Assembly (NCBI RefSeq): GCF_900215315.1
Contig: NZ_OBEB01000003.1
Coordinates: 310,001 to 374,000, forward strand
Reading direction: 5' to 3'
From: Arsukibacterium tuosuense
GTDB lineage: Bacteria; Pseudomonadota; Gammaproteobacteria; Enterobacterales; Alteromonadaceae
DNA length: 64,000 nucleotides
Shown: piece after piece, positions 52,639-62,227 of the stretch
Numbering within the stretch: the stretch's first letter is position 1
Layout: every line of letters begins with the position of its first letter
Program-made: the position numbers and the translations under genes
The notes under the pieces: generated by a model
Seen by the model: only the letters and a program-made list of their open reading frames with translations
Told to the model about the DNA's origin: nothing
Database searches by the model: none

Positions 52639-54639
52639 TTAACCGTTCAGTTGGTTGGCTGCAGCATCTACTATAGCATCGACGGTAATACCAAAATGCT
52701 TAAACAACTGCTCGGCAGGCGCCGACTCACCAAAACTGGTCATGCCAATAATATCGCCCGTTAATCCAACATACTTGTACCAGCTGTCAACAATACCGGC
52801 TTCTACCGCAATGCGCTTAGTAACAGCTGCAGGTAATACTGTTTCACGATACGCAGCATCCTGGGCATCGAATACATCGGTAGATGGCATTGATACCACC
52901 CGTACCTGCTTGCCCTGTTCAGTCAGGGTTTTCGCTGCCTGTACGGCCAGTTCAACTTCTGAGCCGGTGGCAATAATAATCAGTTCCGGCTTTTGCGCGC
53001 TGTCAACCAGCACATAACCACCGCGTTTAATATTACTCACCGTTGCCAGATCACGCTGCTGCTGTACCAGGTTTTGCCTGCTGAAAATCAAGGTAGTCGG
53101 GCCCGCTGTGCGCTCAATTGCCGCCTGCCATGCCACGGCTGACTCTACCTGATCGCACGGACGCCAGTTCATTAAATTAGGGGTGGCACGTAAGCTGACT
53201 AATTGCTCTACCGGTTGGTGCGTCGGGCCATCTTCACCCAAACCAATTGAATCGTGAGTATAAACGAAGATCACCCGTTGTTTCATTAACGCGGCCATCC
53301 GCACTGCGTTACGGGCATACTCCATAAACATTAAAAAGGTTGCACCGTATGGCACAAAGCCACCATGTAACGCTATGCCATTCATCATGGCTGACATACC
53401 AAACTCGCGCACCCCATAATAAATATAGTTGCCGCTGGCATCTTTGGCGGTAAGCGGTTTTGAATCAGACCAGATAGTCAGGTTTGAGCCAGCTAAATCA
53501 GCAGAGCCCCCCATCAATTCCGGCAGCAAGGGGCCAAAGGCATTTAATGCATTTTGCGAGGCCTTACGGCTGGCAATAGTAGCCGGGTTGGCTTGCAGCT
53601 TTTCAATATATGCTTGTGATTGCTCAGCCCAGTTGGCCGGTAATTCACCGGCGGTGCGACGGCTGAATTCCGCTGCCAGTTCCGGGTGGGCTTTTTTATA
53701 CGCTGCAAACAAGCTGTTCCACTGCTGTTCTGCCGCGGCACCTTTGCTGTTGGCATTCCACTCTGCGTAGATATCGGCCGGGATTTCAAACGGCCCATGT
53801 GGCCATTGCAGGTAATCACGTGAGGCCGCTATTTCAGTATCACCCAACGGTGCACCATGGCAATCATGGCTGCCACCTTTATTCGGTGAGCCATAACCAA
53901 TTACCGTTTTACAACAAATAAGGGTAGGCTTATCAGTCTGAGCCTGCGCTTGGGCTATCGCTGCTTTAACGGCATCACTGTTATGACCGTCAACATTGGC
54001 AATAACGTGCCAGCCATAAGCCGCAAAGCGGGCCGGGGTATCGTCGGTAAACCAGCCTTCAACATGGCCGTCAATCGAAATGCCATTGTCATCCCAGAAT
54101 GCAATCAGCTTATTTAACCCCAGGGTACCGGCGATGGAACAGGCTTCATGTGAGATCCCTTCCATTAGACAGCCGTCACCTAAAAACACATAGGTGTGGT
54201 GATCAACGACCGGGAACTCGGGCTGATTAAACTGCGCTGCCAGTGCTTTTTCTGCCAGTGCCATGCCTACTGCATTCGTAATACCCTGCCCTAATGGGCC
54301 GGTGGTAGTCTCTACACCCGGCGCATAGCCATATTCCGGGTGTCCCGGGGTTCTGGAATGCAACTGGCGGAACTGTTTTAAATCTTCAATGGTTAAATCG
54401 TAACCGCTGAGATGCAACAGCGAATACAACAGCATAGAACCATGGCCATTTGATAACACAAAGCGGTCACGGTCGGCCCAGGCCGGGTTAGCAGGGTTAT
54501 GCTTCAGGTAATCACGCCAGAGTACTTCTGCAATATCTGCCATGCCCATAGGGGCGCCGGGGTGGCCTGATTTTGCTTTTTGAACGGCATCCATGCTTAA
54601 CGCACGGATTGCATTGGCGAGTTGTTTACGAGATGGCAT
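52639..54639 (-). CDS. tkt: Transketolase
   Basis: A 666-residue thiamine-diphosphate enzyme moving two-carbon units in the pentose phosphate pathway. Motifs: [18 protein letters not shown] (residues about 24-41), the TPP site [13 protein letters not shown] (about 152-164), [34 protein letters not shown] (about 430; split here into [13 protein letters not shown] and [11 protein letters not shown]) and the C-terminal domain [14 protein letters not shown] 54639 has AGGAG six bases upstream; 12 further in-frame residues upstream are not needed. Length agrees with TktA (about 663). It is divergent from metK. Confidence 0.95.
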   Translation of the reverse strand: MPSRKQLANAIRALSMDAVQKAKSGHPGAPMGMADIAEVLWRDYLKHNPANPAWADRDRFVLSNGHGSMLLYSLLHLSGYDLTIEDLKQFRQLHSRTPGHPEYGYAPGVETTTGPLGQGITNAVGMALAEKALAAQFNQPEFPVVDHHTYVFLGDGCLMEGISHEACSIAGTLGLNKLIAFWDDNGISIDGHVEGWFTDDTPARFAAYGWHVIANVDGHNSDAVKAAIAQAQAQTDKPTLICCKTVIGYGSPNKGGSHDCHGAPLGDTEIAASRDYLQWPHGPFEIPADIYAEWNANSKGAAAEQQWNSLFAAYKKAHPELAAEFSRRTAGELPANWAEQSQAYIEKLQANPATIASRKASQNALNAFGPLLPELMGGSADLAGSNLTIWSDSKPLTAKDASGNYIYYGVREFGMSAMMNGIALHGGFVPYGATFLMFMEYARNAVRMAALMKQRVIFVYTHDSIGLGEDGPTHQPVEQLVSLRATPNLMNWRPCDQVESAVAWQAAIERTAGPTTLIFSRQNLVQQQRDLATVSNIKRGGYVLVDSAQKPELIIIATGSEVELAVQAAKTLTEQGKQVRVVSMPSTDVFDAQDAAYRETVLPAAVTKRIAVEAGIVDSWYKYVGLTGDIIGMTSFGESAPAEQLFKHFGITVDAIVDAAANQLNG

Positions 54640-54987
54640 TGTAGCTCCTGCTAGTGTATTTAATGGGTACGTCATAAACCTGGGGCCTTATTTTCACTTA
54701 CTGCCGACCAGATGGCAAATGATAATCTCGGCGGAAAATTAATTTCGGTGGTGGAAAATTAAATTAAGTTATAACTGATCGGCTTATTAACTTTACCGTA
54801 AACTTTGGCATTAAAGACGTCTGGGCGTCAAATATTACTAGCCAAGGCCGGTCTGTTTCACTAAAATAAGCGGCTATTTTTCTGGCGGCGACGTGCAGGC
54901 TGAGTTTCAGCAATATATACAAAAGTATGCACAATAGTAATTTGGCCCCCAGCGTGATGAATTAACCAACTTTGGTGGAATACACAG
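54640..54987. other. Divergent tkt-metK control region
   Basis: About 350 noncoding bases. It contains the probable MetJ operator at 54815-54830, a direct repeat of GGAAAATTAA (54731 and 54752 area) and AT-rich stretches that suit promoters. I see no SAM riboswitch fold upstream of metK. Confidence 0.55.
54815..54830 (+). promoter_or_regulatory. Probable MetJ operator (two Met boxes) upstream of metK
   Basis: AGACGTCT at 54815-54822 is a perfect Met box; the next eight bases GGGCGTCA match at five positions, giving the tandem arrangement that MetJ with S-adenosylmethionine needs. It lies about 160 bases before the metK start. In enterobacteria metK is a MetJ target. The metJ gene is not in this window. 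Confidence 0.75.
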
Positions 54988-56136
54988 ATGGCACAACATA
55001 TTTTTACTTCTGAGTCGGTATCTGAAGGACATCCGGATAAAATCGCCGATCAAATCTCCGATGCAGTATTAGATGCAATTCTGGAACAAGACCCGAAAGC
55101 TCGTGTCGCCTGCGAAACGTTTGTAAAAACCGGCATGGTACTGGTTGGTGGTGAAATTACCACCACTGCCTGGGTCGACATTGAAGAACTGACCCGTAAA
55201 ACCGTACGTGAAATTGGTTATACCCATTCAGATATGGGCTTTGATGCTGATTCCTGCGCAGTGCTGAATGCCATTGGTAAGCAATCACCAGATATTAATC
55301 AGGGCGTGGATAAAACCGACCCTCGCGAGCAAGGGGCCGGCGACCAGGGTTTAATGTTTGGTTATGCCAGTAATGAAACCGACGTGTTAATGCCGGCTCC
55401 TGTTACTTATGCGCACCGGCTGGTGCAGCGTCAGGCACAGGTACGTAAAGACGGCACCCTGCCCTGGTTACGGCCAGATGCCAAGTCGCAGTTAAGCTTT
55501 ATATATGAAGACGGTAAGCCGGTGGGTATTGATGCCGTGGTGTTATCTACGCAGCACTGCGACACCATCAGCACTGAAAACTTACGCGAAGCAGTAATGG
55601 AAACCATTATTAAGCCGGTACTACCCGCTGAGTGGTTAACCAGCAAAACCAAATACTTTATTAACCCGACTGGTCGCTTTGTCATTGGCGGGCCAATGGG
55701 CGACTGTGGTTTAACCGGCCGCAAAATTATTGTTGATACCTACGGCGGTATGGCGCGCCATGGTGGCGGTGCTTTCTCGGGTAAAGACCCGTCAAAAGTT
55801 GACCGTTCAGCCGCTTATGCAGCACGTTATGTTGCGAAAAACATTGTTGCAGCAGGCTTAGCTGACCGCTGTGAGTTGCAGGTGTCTTATGCGATTGGTG
55901 TCGCCGAGCCAACGTCTATCAGCCTCGAGACCTTTGGTACCAGCAAGCTGAGCGAAGAGCAGTTAATTAAACTGGTGCGTGAGCATTTTGACCTGCGCCC
56001 GTATGGCCTGATTGAAATGCTGGACCTGGAGCGGCCTATTTACGGCGCCACTGCCGCCTACGGTCACTTTGGCCGCAGCGAGTTCCCGTGGGAGAAAACA
56101 GATAAAGCTGATTTACTGCGCCAATACGCTAAATAA
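54988..56136 (+). CDS. metK: S-adenosylmethionine synthetase
   Basis: A 382-residue enzyme making S-adenosylmethionine from methionine and [22 protein letters not shown] (residues 8-26) is the family start with catalytic His and Asp. The ATP and phosphate-binding signatures are [12 protein letters not shown] (about 115) and [16 protein letters not shown] (about 258). Length 382 is near E. coli MetK (384). It is cytoplasmic and essential. A strong terminator follows at 56167. Confidence 0.97.
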   Translation: MAQHIFTSESVSEGHPDKIADQISDAVLDAILEQDPKARVACETFVKTGMVLVGGEITTTAWVDIEELTRKTVREIGYTHSDMGFDADSCAVLNAIGKQSPDINQGVDKTDPREQGAGDQGLMFGYASNETDVLMPAPVTYAHRLVQRQAQVRKDGTLPWLRPDAKSQLSFIYEDGKPVGIDAVVLSTQHCDTISTENLREAVMETIIKPVLPAEWLTSKTKYFINPTGRFVIGGPMGDCGLTGRKIIVDTYGGMARHGGGAFSGKDPSKVDRSAAYAARYVAKNIVAAGLADRCELQVSYAIGVAEPTSISLETFGTSKLSEEQLIKLVREHFDLRPYGLIEMLDLERPIYGATAAYGHFGRSEFPWEKTDKADLLRQYAK

Positions 56137-56166
56137 TTACTTTATTTAAAAGACTATACCCCGTCA

Positions 56167-56192
56167 AAAAGGAGAACTCAGGTTCTCCTTTT
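56167..56192 (+). terminator. Rho-independent terminator after metK
   Basis: AAAAGGAGAAC, loop TCAG, GTTCTCCTTTT followed by more T: an 11-pair stem 30 bases after the metK stop. Confidence 0.9.
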
Positions 56193-56230
56193 CTATTTTT
56201 ATTGGCACTTCAGCTTATTTTCCCCTTACC

Positions 56231-56242
56231 AACACCGGTGTT
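56231..56242. promoter_or_regulatory. Candidate operator palindrome upstream of the AbgT gene
   Basis: AACACCGGTGTT is a perfect 12-base palindrome. It lies directly before a TATGAT (56248-56253) that could be a -10 box, with a weak CTTACC -35 in the 56225-56230 position. The site would thus sit between -35 and -10, where a repressor would act. No regulator is assigned. Confidence 0.45.
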
Positions 56243-56342
56243 TTGTGTATGATAAGGGCGTTTTACCTTCCAGGGTTAAGCTGCAAGCTATAGCGGCTGA
56301 CAAATAAAAAGATAAGAAAGAAAAAAGGTCAAAGGAAAATCT

Positions 56343-57926
56343 ATGTCTGAACAAATTACCGCCGAAGAAAAAAACGGCTGGATAAATCGTGCGCTCAACA
56401 CCATAGAAGTGGTGGGTAATAAATTACCCGATCCTGCGGTACTATTTGCCTTATTGATGGTTATTGTCTGGGTCTTATCCTGGTTATTGTCGGGTGTCAG
56501 CTTTGACGAACTTAACCCAAGAACCGGTGAAGCTATCCAGATAGTAAACTTACTGTCTGGCGATGCCTTAACTAACTTTTCGTCTAACATCGTCAATACC
56601 TTTGTTACTTTCCCACCTTTGGGCGTAGTACTGGTAGCGATGTTAGGTTTAGGTGTAGCTGAGTATACCGGTTTTATTAATGCCGGCTTACGCTCGATAC
56701 TCTCTGTGACGCCAAAAATGTTGCTGACACCGGTATTAATTGCCGTTGGTATATTAAGCCACGTCGCTGTTGATGCAGGCTACGTATTGGTTGTGCCGCT
56801 TGGCGCTGTCATTTTTTATGCTGCTGGCCGTCATCCGCTGGCGGGTATTGCCGCCGCTTTTGCCGGCGTTTCCGGTGGCTTTTCGGCTACCTTCTTTGTG
56901 CCGTCCAGTTTAGACCCGTTACTGGCAGGTTTAACCCAGGCCTCTGCGCAAATTCTGGACCCGACAGTTACCGTCAACCCACTAAACAACTACTTCTTTA
57001 CCACCGCATCAACTTTTTTAATTGTGGCGATTGGCTGGTTTCTTACCGATAAAGTGATAGAGCCGCGTTTAAAAGGCACGAAAGTAGATGGTGACACCTC
57101 ACAAATGGTGACGATGGAGCCATTAAAGCCCAACGAATTACGTGGGTTAAAAGCCGCAGCTTTCTCGATGCTGGCAGTTATAGGCTTGTTAGCACTAACC
57201 ATTGTATTACCGGAAAACACGCCCTGGGCCGCCAAACCAGAAGATGTATTGCCAGGGGTTAACCCGCTGCTGACCGCCGCTGCACCCTTGATGAAGTCGA
57301 TTGTTACCATTATTTTTGTGTTTTTCCTGGTGCCGGGCATTGTCTACGGTTATGTCTCTGGTTCTGTTAAAAGCCACCGCGATGTCGTCGCGGGTATGAG
57401 CCATGCGATGAGTGGCATGGGCTACTACATTGTTATGGCATTTTTCTGTGCCTTGTTTTTATATGCGTTCAGCCAGTCTAATCTGGGTGTACTGATGGCG
57501 TTAAAAGGCGCTAATGCTCTGAAAGAAATGGGTTTACCCTTAGGTATGACGTTGGTGGGCATTGTATTTTTATCAGGCTTTGTCAATTTAGTGGTCGGAT
57601 CGGCATCAGCCAAGTGGGCGTTAATTGGTGCCATTATGGTACCTATGCTGATGGAGTTAGGTATCTCACCAGATCTGACGCAAGCGGCCTACCGGGTAGG
57701 TGATTCATCAACCAATATCATCACGCCGTTACTGCCGTATTTCCCATTGATCGTGGTGTTCTGTCAGAAATATGTCAAAAATAGCGGCATTGGTACGCTG
57801 GTAGCCTTAATGCTGCCGTTTTCGGTGGTCATGCTGACACTGTGGACCGCTTTCCTGCTTGGTTTCTGGGCCTTAGACATCCCACTTGGTATTGACTCTA
57901 GTTATCAGTACCTGCCAGTTCGTTAA
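56343..57926 (+). CDS. AbgT family transporter
   Basis: A 527-residue inner-membrane transporter with roughly eleven hydrophobic helices. The start (EEKNGWINRALNTIEVVGNKLPDPAVLF) and the motifs HVAVDAGYVLVVPLGA, FAGVSGGFSAT and YRVGDSSTNIITPLLPYFPL are typical of AbgT, which takes up p-aminobenzoyl-glutamate or exports sulfonamide-like compounds (as MtrF). Direction and substrate here are unknown. AAAGGAAAA lies before the ATG. It is monocistronic: a possible operator upstream, a terminator downstream. Confidence 0.9.
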   Translation: MSEQITAEEKNGWINRALNTIEVVGNKLPDPAVLFALLMVIVWVLSWLLSGVSFDELNPRTGEAIQIVNLLSGDALTNFSSNIVNTFVTFPPLGVVLVAMLGLGVAEYTGFINAGLRSILSVTPKMLLTPVLIAVGILSHVAVDAGYVLVVPLGAVIFYAAGRHPLAGIAAAFAGVSGGFSATFFVPSSLDPLLAGLTQASAQILDPTVTVNPLNNYFFTTASTFLIVAIGWFLTDKVIEPRLKGTKVDGDTSQMVTMEPLKPNELRGLKAAAFSMLAVIGLLALTIVLPENTPWAAKPEDVLPGVNPLLTAAAPLMKSIVTIIFVFFLVPGIVYGYVSGSVKSHRDVVAGMSHAMSGMGYYIVMAFFCALFLYAFSQSNLGVLMALKGANALKEMGLPLGMTLVGIVFLSGFVNLVVGSASAKWALIGAIMVPMLMELGISPDLTQAAYRVGDSSTNIITPLLPYFPLIVVFCQKYVKNSGIGTLVALMLPFSVVMLTLWTAFLLGFWALDIPLGIDSSYQYLPVR

Positions 57927-57950
57927 TTTTTAAGCTGTATTGCTCAACTG

Positions 57951-57974
57951 AAACCGCTGCTTTGGCAGCGGTTT
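57951..57974 (+). terminator. Rho-independent terminator after the AbgT gene
   Basis: AAACCGCTGC, loop TTTG, GCAGCGGTTT with T run: a 10-pair stem, 24 bases after the stop. Confidence 0.92.
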
Positions 57975-58035
57975 TTTATTTTGAAAAAATGCTTTCCCTG
58001 CTACCATTAACGTCTTTTACAGCGGAGCAGTTGCT

Positions 58036-58764
58036 ATGCGGATCCCCCGAATTTATACGCCTCAGACCTTAGCCGCAAATAGTACCTTACAATTAGATGA
58101 TGACGCTGCCAACCATGTTGGCCGGGTGTTGCGGATGCAAGCCGGTCAGGCGCTGCAACTGTTTAATGGCGATGGCAATAACTACACTGCCACTATTACT
58201 GAAGTCAGTAAAAAGCAGGTATCGGTAAACATTACTGACGCGCAGGCTAACCCGGTTGAGTCACCGCTTAGTATTCACCTGGGCCAGGCTATCTCGCGCG
58301 GTGACCGGATGGATTTTGCTATTCAAAAAGCGGTTGAACTGGGGGTAACCGAAATTACCCCGCTATTTACTGAACGCTGCGGGGTTAAACTGGACGGGGA
58401 TCGGCTGAGCAAACGTAATGAACAATGGCAGAAAATTGCTATAAGTGCCTGTGAGCAGTGTGGTCGCAGCGTAGTGCCAACGGTGCACCCGGCAATCCAG
58501 TTAGACCAATGGCTGGCCCAGCGTACAAATTCATTGCAGTTGACCTTGGATCCACGGGCCAGCGCCACCATTAAAACCTTAACGGCCAGTCAGCATATCC
58601 GGCTGGTTATCGGCCCGGAAGGCGGTTTTACTGAAACTGAGGTTGCCGCCACCAGTCAGGCTGACTTTACCGGAATTCAGTTAGGGCCACGGGTACTTCG
58701 TACTGAAACAGCGGCACTGAGCGCAATCAGTGCTTTGCAATTGCAATTTGGCGATCTCGCCTGA
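58036..58764 (+). CDS. rsmE: 16S rRNA (uracil1498-N3)-methyltransferase
   Basis: A 242-residue SPOUT methyltransferase. The N-terminal PUA-like part has DDAANHVGRVLRMQAGQALQLF (about 22-43). The knotted C-terminal SAM site is LVIGPEGGFTETEV (about 192) and LGPRVLRTETAALSAI (about 217). It modifies U1498 in the 30S subunit. It is followed eight bases on by gshB, an order shared with E. coli. Confidence 0.93.
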   Translation: MRIPRIYTPQTLAANSTLQLDDDAANHVGRVLRMQAGQALQLFNGDGNNYTATITEVSKKQVSVNITDAQANPVESPLSIHLGQAISRGDRMDFAIQKAVELGVTEITPLFTERCGVKLDGDRLSKRNEQWQKIAISACEQCGRSVVPTVHPAIQLDQWLAQRTNSLQLTLDPRASATIKTLTASQHIRLVIGPEGGFTETEVAATSQADFTGIQLGPRVLRTETAALSAISALQLQFGDLA

Positions 58765-58771
58765 GGGTATT

Positions 58772-59737
58772 ATGACTGCAATTAAACTGGGGGTAGTAAT
58801 GGACCCCATCAGCCAGATTAATATAAAAAAAGACTCCAGTTTTGCCATGTTGCTGGAAGCCCAGCATCGCGGCTATGAAATCCATTATATGGAGATGGCT
58901 GACTTGTACCTGCTGGAAGGGGAAGCCCGGGCCACCACCAAAACTCTGACCCTGCGGGAAGATAAACAAAGTTGGTATCAGTTCAACAAAGAACAGGACA
59001 TCGCCCTGGCTGAGTTGAACGTAATATTGATGCGCAAAGACCCGCCGTTCGATACCGAATATATTTATGCGACTTACATGCTGGAACGGGCCGAGCAAGC
59101 TGGCAGCCTTATTGTTAATAAGCCGCAAAGCCTGCGTGATGCCAACGAAAAACTTTATACCGCCTGGTTTAGCCAGTTCACCCCGAAAACTCTGGTCAGC
59201 CGGGATGCGGCGCGCTTAAAAGCGTTTTATCAGGCTGAGCAGGACGTCATTTTAAAACCGCTGGACGGCATGGGTGGCGCGTCTATCTTCCGCTTAAAAC
59301 CGGGCGATGCCAATGTCAGTGTCATCATTGAAACCCTTACAGAACATGGCAGCCGCTATGCCATGGCGCAGCAATATATCGCTAAAATAAGTGAAGGTGA
59401 CAAACGCATTTTAGTGGTTGACGGCGAGCCGGTACCCTACTGTCTGGCCCGGATCCCGGCCAGTGGTGAAACCCGGGGCAACCTGGCGGCAGGCGGCCGT
59501 GGTGAGGCCAGGCCCTTGTCTGACTCAGACTGGGCGATAGCGCGGGCGCTGGGGCCGGTGTTAAAAGAAAAAGGGCTTATTTTTGTTGGTTTAGACGTAA
59601 TTGGTGATAAACTTACTGAGATCAATGTCACCAGTCCCACCTGTATTCGTGAAATCGAGGCGGCTTTTCCGGTAAGCATTACCGGTATGTTGTTCGATGC
59701 TATTGAGCAACGCCTGACCGCCACCCCTGTACCATAA
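58772..59737 (+). CDS. gshB: Glutathione synthetase
   Basis: A 321-residue ATP-grasp enzyme that adds glycine to gamma-glutamylcysteine. VVMDPISQINIKKDSSFAML is the family start; MRKDPPFDTEYI is at about residue 85, VILKPLDGMGGASIFR (ATP lysine and Gly loop) at about 160, and INVTSPTCIREIE (metal-binding) at about 285. I chose ATG 58772, eight bases after rsmE; the longer frame lies inside rsmE. Cytoplasmic. Confidence 0.95.
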   Translation: MTAIKLGVVMDPISQINIKKDSSFAMLLEAQHRGYEIHYMEMADLYLLEGEARATTKTLTLREDKQSWYQFNKEQDIALAELNVILMRKDPPFDTEYIYATYMLERAEQAGSLIVNKPQSLRDANEKLYTAWFSQFTPKTLVSRDAARLKAFYQAEQDVILKPLDGMGGASIFRLKPGDANVSVIIETLTEHGSRYAMAQQYIAKISEGDKRILVVDGEPVPYCLARIPASGETRGNLAAGGRGEARPLSDSDWAIARALGPVLKEKGLIFVGLDVIGDKLTEINVTSPTCIREIEAAFPVSITGMLFDAIEQRLTATPVP

Positions 59738-59812
59738 CTGCAGTGCTGTAACCACAATGCTGTAACTGCGATGCGCTAATCGCCATGTTACAACTACAAA
59801 AGTGAGGTTGTT

Positions 59813-60370
59813 ATGCAAGATTTCCAGGATCATTTTTTAATCGCAATGCCTGCGCTGGACGACCCGATGTTTAAGCGCAGTGTTACCTACATTTGCGAAC
59901 ATACTGCAGAAGGCGCGATGGGCATAGTTATTAACCATCCGCTGAACGTGACCGTAGCCGATTTATTAAAGCAGTTACAAATTGAATTTGATGGTAAAAG
60001 TCCGGTGGCGCGCAGCGCGGTATGCGCTGGTGGGCCGGTGCAAAGCGATCGTGGCTTTGTGCTGCATAGCCCTAAAGGAGGCTACAGCAGTACCTTAGAG
60101 TTAAATAACGGCCTGATGGTTACCACGTCAAAAGATATTTTAATCGACTTAACCACCCCTGCCGCGCCAGAGAAATTTTTGCTGGCCCTGGGCTATGCTG
60201 GCTGGACTGCCGGCCAGCTGGAGCAGGAAATTGCTGACAACAGCTGGTTAGTGATCCCGGCAGACAACAGCATTATTTTTGACTTAAGCCACGCTGAAAA
60301 ATGGCAATCTGCCACCGCTAAAATGGGGATTAAACCCTGGCAGTTAACCGCTGAGGCTGGCCACGCGTAA
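59813..60370 (+). CDS. yqgE: YqgE/AlgH family protein
   Basis: A 185-residue protein of the UPF0301/AlgH family. [25 protein letters not shown] (residues about 5-29, split as [13 protein letters not shown] and [11 protein letters not shown]), [27 protein letters not shown] and [15 protein letters not shown] are all family motifs. In Pseudomonas AlgH was linked to alginate regulation; the biochemical role remains unclear. It overlaps ruvX by one base (TAATG), as usual. Confidence 0.93.
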   Translation: MQDFQDHFLIAMPALDDPMFKRSVTYICEHTAEGAMGIVINHPLNVTVADLLKQLQIEFDGKSPVARSAVCAGGPVQSDRGFVLHSPKGGYSSTLELNNGLMVTTSKDILIDLTTPAAPEKFLLALGYAGWTAGQLEQEIADNSWLVIPADNSIIFDLSHAEKWQSATAKMGIKPWQLTAEAGHA

Positions 60371-60792
60371 TGAATAACAGCAAGACCGTACTTTGTTTTG
60401 ACTACGGCACCAAAAGTATTGGCGTGGCGGTAGGAAATGATCTTACCGGCAGTGCCACCTTATTGCCGGCGTTAAAAGCCCAGGACGGCACCCCCAACTG
60501 GGATCAGATAGCGAAGCTTATCGCCGACTGGCAGCCGCAACTGCTGCTGGTTGGCTTACCGCTGAACATGGACGGTACTGAGCAGGACTTTACCATCCGT
60601 ACCCGTAAATTTGCCAACCGGCTGCATGGCCGCTATGGTTTACCGGTTGAGCTGCATGATGAACGGCTATCCACGGCAGACGCCCGCAGCCGTTTATTTG
60701 CCGAAGGTGGCTATCGCAAGCTGACCAAAGACAAAGTAGACAGCCTGTCGGCACAAATAATTTTTGAAGGTTGGTATGAACAACAGCCCTGA
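60370..60792 (+). CDS. ruvX: Putative pre-16S rRNA nuclease / Holliday-junction resolvase YqgF
   Basis: A 140-residue RNase H-fold protein. [15 protein letters not shown] (Asp of the active site, about residue 11), [15 protein letters not shown] (about 61), [12 protein letters not shown] (second acidic residue, about 96) and the final [14 protein letters not shown] motif define YqgF. It takes part in 16S rRNA 5'-end processing. It overlaps the DUF1653 gene by 17 bases. Confidence 0.94.
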   Translation: MNNSKTVLCFDYGTKSIGVAVGNDLTGSATLLPALKAQDGTPNWDQIAKLIADWQPQLLLVGLPLNMDGTEQDFTIRTRKFANRLHGRYGLPVELHDERLSTADARSRLFAEGGYRKLTKDKVDSLSAQIIFEGWYEQQP

Positions 60793-61054
60793 GCGATTTA
60801 AAAGTCTTGAGCCCGCTAACAACGCTAAACCCGCAATTGTTCCCGGTTATTATCAGCATTACAAAGGTGCCTATTATCAGGTTATCGATTTAGCCCGCCA
60901 CAGTGAAACCGACGAATGGCTGGTTATTTACCGCGCGTTATACGGCGACTTTGGTTTATGGGCCCGCCCGGCCAGTATGTTTAGTGAAACTGTCGAAATT
61001 GCCGGCGAAGAACTGGCCCGCTTTCAATTTATTGGCGAAGAATCGCCATTGTAA
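60776..61054 (+). CDS. DUF1653 domain protein
   Basis: A 92-residue protein. The DUF1653 core is [33 protein letters not shown] (split: [18 protein letters not shown], then [27 protein letters not shown]). Its function is unknown. ATG 60776 has GAAGG five bases upstream; the TTG twelve bases earlier is rejected. Start lies in the end of ruvX, so they are translated together. Confidence 0.85.
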   Translation: MNNSPERFKSLEPANNAKPAIVPGYYQHYKGAYYQVIDLARHSETDEWLVIYRALYGDFGLWARPASMFSETVEIAGEELARFQFIGEESPL

Positions 61055-61232
61055 ATTCTTGCTTAACACGCTTATCAATACTATTACTTGCTAAATTCTG
61101 CCGAAAATCACCGTAAACAACCGCTTATCATTTTTTTCCCTCTCGCCACACTAAATAGTTTTACTCTTGTTACCGTTGCTTATGACAAAAGTCGTTACAT
61201 TTAACTTTTTTGTTAACTCGCGGGAGCATGTT
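61055..61232. other. Intergenic region before the superinfection-immunity-domain gene
   Basis: About 180 AT-rich bases. A TTAAC-TTTTTT-GTTAA inverted pair (61201-61216) sits close to the next start, and GGGAG at 61222-61226 is the ribosome site. It probably carries the promoter for the four following genes. Confidence 0.4.
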
Positions 61233-61517
61233 ATGTTTGAATCTACTGAATGGTTACATTTATATCAGCAAAGCAGCATCGGTTTCTTGCTCTGGTTTGT
61301 TCCATTGTTTCTGGCTATCTATTTTATTCCAAGCCTGGTTGCATTATTTTTTAACCGCAAACACCTTGGCAAAATAGTGCTGGCCAACATTCCGGCCGGT
61401 TTTTCGGTTATCGCCTGGTGTGCGCTTATCGGTGTCGCGTTCACTGGCAAGCTGCTGGACAAGAACCTATTTAATAAGAATAAAACGTCACAACAAATGG
61501 AGAACAGTCATGAGTAA
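61233..61517 (+). CDS. Superinfection immunity domain membrane protein
   Basis: A 94-residue protein with two hydrophobic helices (IGFLLWFVPLFLAIYFIPSLVALFF, about 15-39, and IVLANIPAGFSVIAWCALIGVAF, about 47-69), the layout of the Imm_superinfect domain first seen in phage T4 Imm. Such domains are common in chromosomes and need not mean phage defence. ATG 61233 follows GGGAG; a longer frame from 61167 is not supported. Overlaps the YIP1 gene by 8 bases. Confidence 0.72.
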   Translation: MFESTEWLHLYQQSSIGFLLWFVPLFLAIYFIPSLVALFFNRKHLGKIVLANIPAGFSVIAWCALIGVAFTGKLLDKNLFNKNKTSQQMENSHE

Positions 61518-62205
61518 AAATGTCGGTCAGGCGCTGCTGGATATCTACGTTGCGCCCAAACAGGTGTTTAATATACTTCCTGAGAAAAAAGGCTGGAGCT
61601 GGATAGCATTGCTACTCATCCTGGTCGTTAATGTCGTTGGTATCTGGTACTTTTACTCCGGCATGAGCCCGGAGTGGATAGTGGAACAGCAGATTGCCCA
61701 GGCCGCCCACAGTATGACCCCGGCAGAAATTGAGCAAAGCCGGGCGGTTATGGGACAAATGGCCGATAAAACCGGCATTATTTCCGTGGCCGCCATACTG
61801 GTGATGACCCCGATCATTATGGCCATTATGGCTTTGTATCTGATGCTGGTGGGTAACCCGGGCCAGAAACGCCCTTATGGTGACTGGTTCGCGATGGCGG
61901 TCTGGAGCAACATGCCAGGGGTATTAAATATGCTGGGGCTGATTATTCTGGTACTGATCAGCAGTGATCCAAACTTACCCTTAACCACGGCCAACTATCT
62001 GTCATTAAACCAATTGTTGTTTGGTCTGGAGCCCGGTCACGCCTGGTATGCATGGGCTGAGAACTTTAACTTAATTTATTTGTGGATTGGTGGCTTATTC
62101 GCTGTTGGCCTGCATTGCTGGAGTGGCTACAGTGCACTGAAAAGCGCCCTGCTGGGCTACGCGCCGCTGCTGGTTATTTACGGTTTGTGGGCTGCATTTA
62201 TCTAA
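61510..62205 (+). CDS. YIP1 family membrane protein
   Basis: A 231-residue protein with about five hydrophobic helices, starting MSKNVGQALLDIYVAPKQVF, where PKQVF is the typical N-terminal Yip1 signature. Helices lie about 32-50, 100-120, 132-152, 180-200 and 210-230. Function of bacterial YIP1 proteins is not known. It begins inside the previous gene (ATGAGTAA overlap) and is 22 bases from the MacA-like gene, so it may belong to the same efflux unit. Confidence 0.82.
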   Translation: MSKNVGQALLDIYVAPKQVFNILPEKKGWSWIALLLILVVNVVGIWYFYSGMSPEWIVEQQIAQAAHSMTPAEIEQSRAVMGQMADKTGIISVAAILVMTPIIMAIMALYLMLVGNPGQKRPYGDWFAMAVWSNMPGVLNMLGLIILVLISSDPNLPLTTANYLSLNQLLFGLEPGHAWYAWAENFNLIYLWIGGLFAVGLHCWSGYSALKSALLGYAPLLVIYGLWAAFI

Positions 62206-62227
62206 GCTAGTTAAACGGAATTAACTA

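Noticed and set aside
54640-54987. SAM riboswitch upstream of metK
   Set aside because: No aptamer-like multi-stem fold or terminator was seen; the MetJ-like boxes explain regulation better.
61233-61517. Prophage remnant, suggested by the superinfection immunity domain
   Set aside because: No other phage gene, integrase or attachment repeat nearby; this domain is common in chromosomes.
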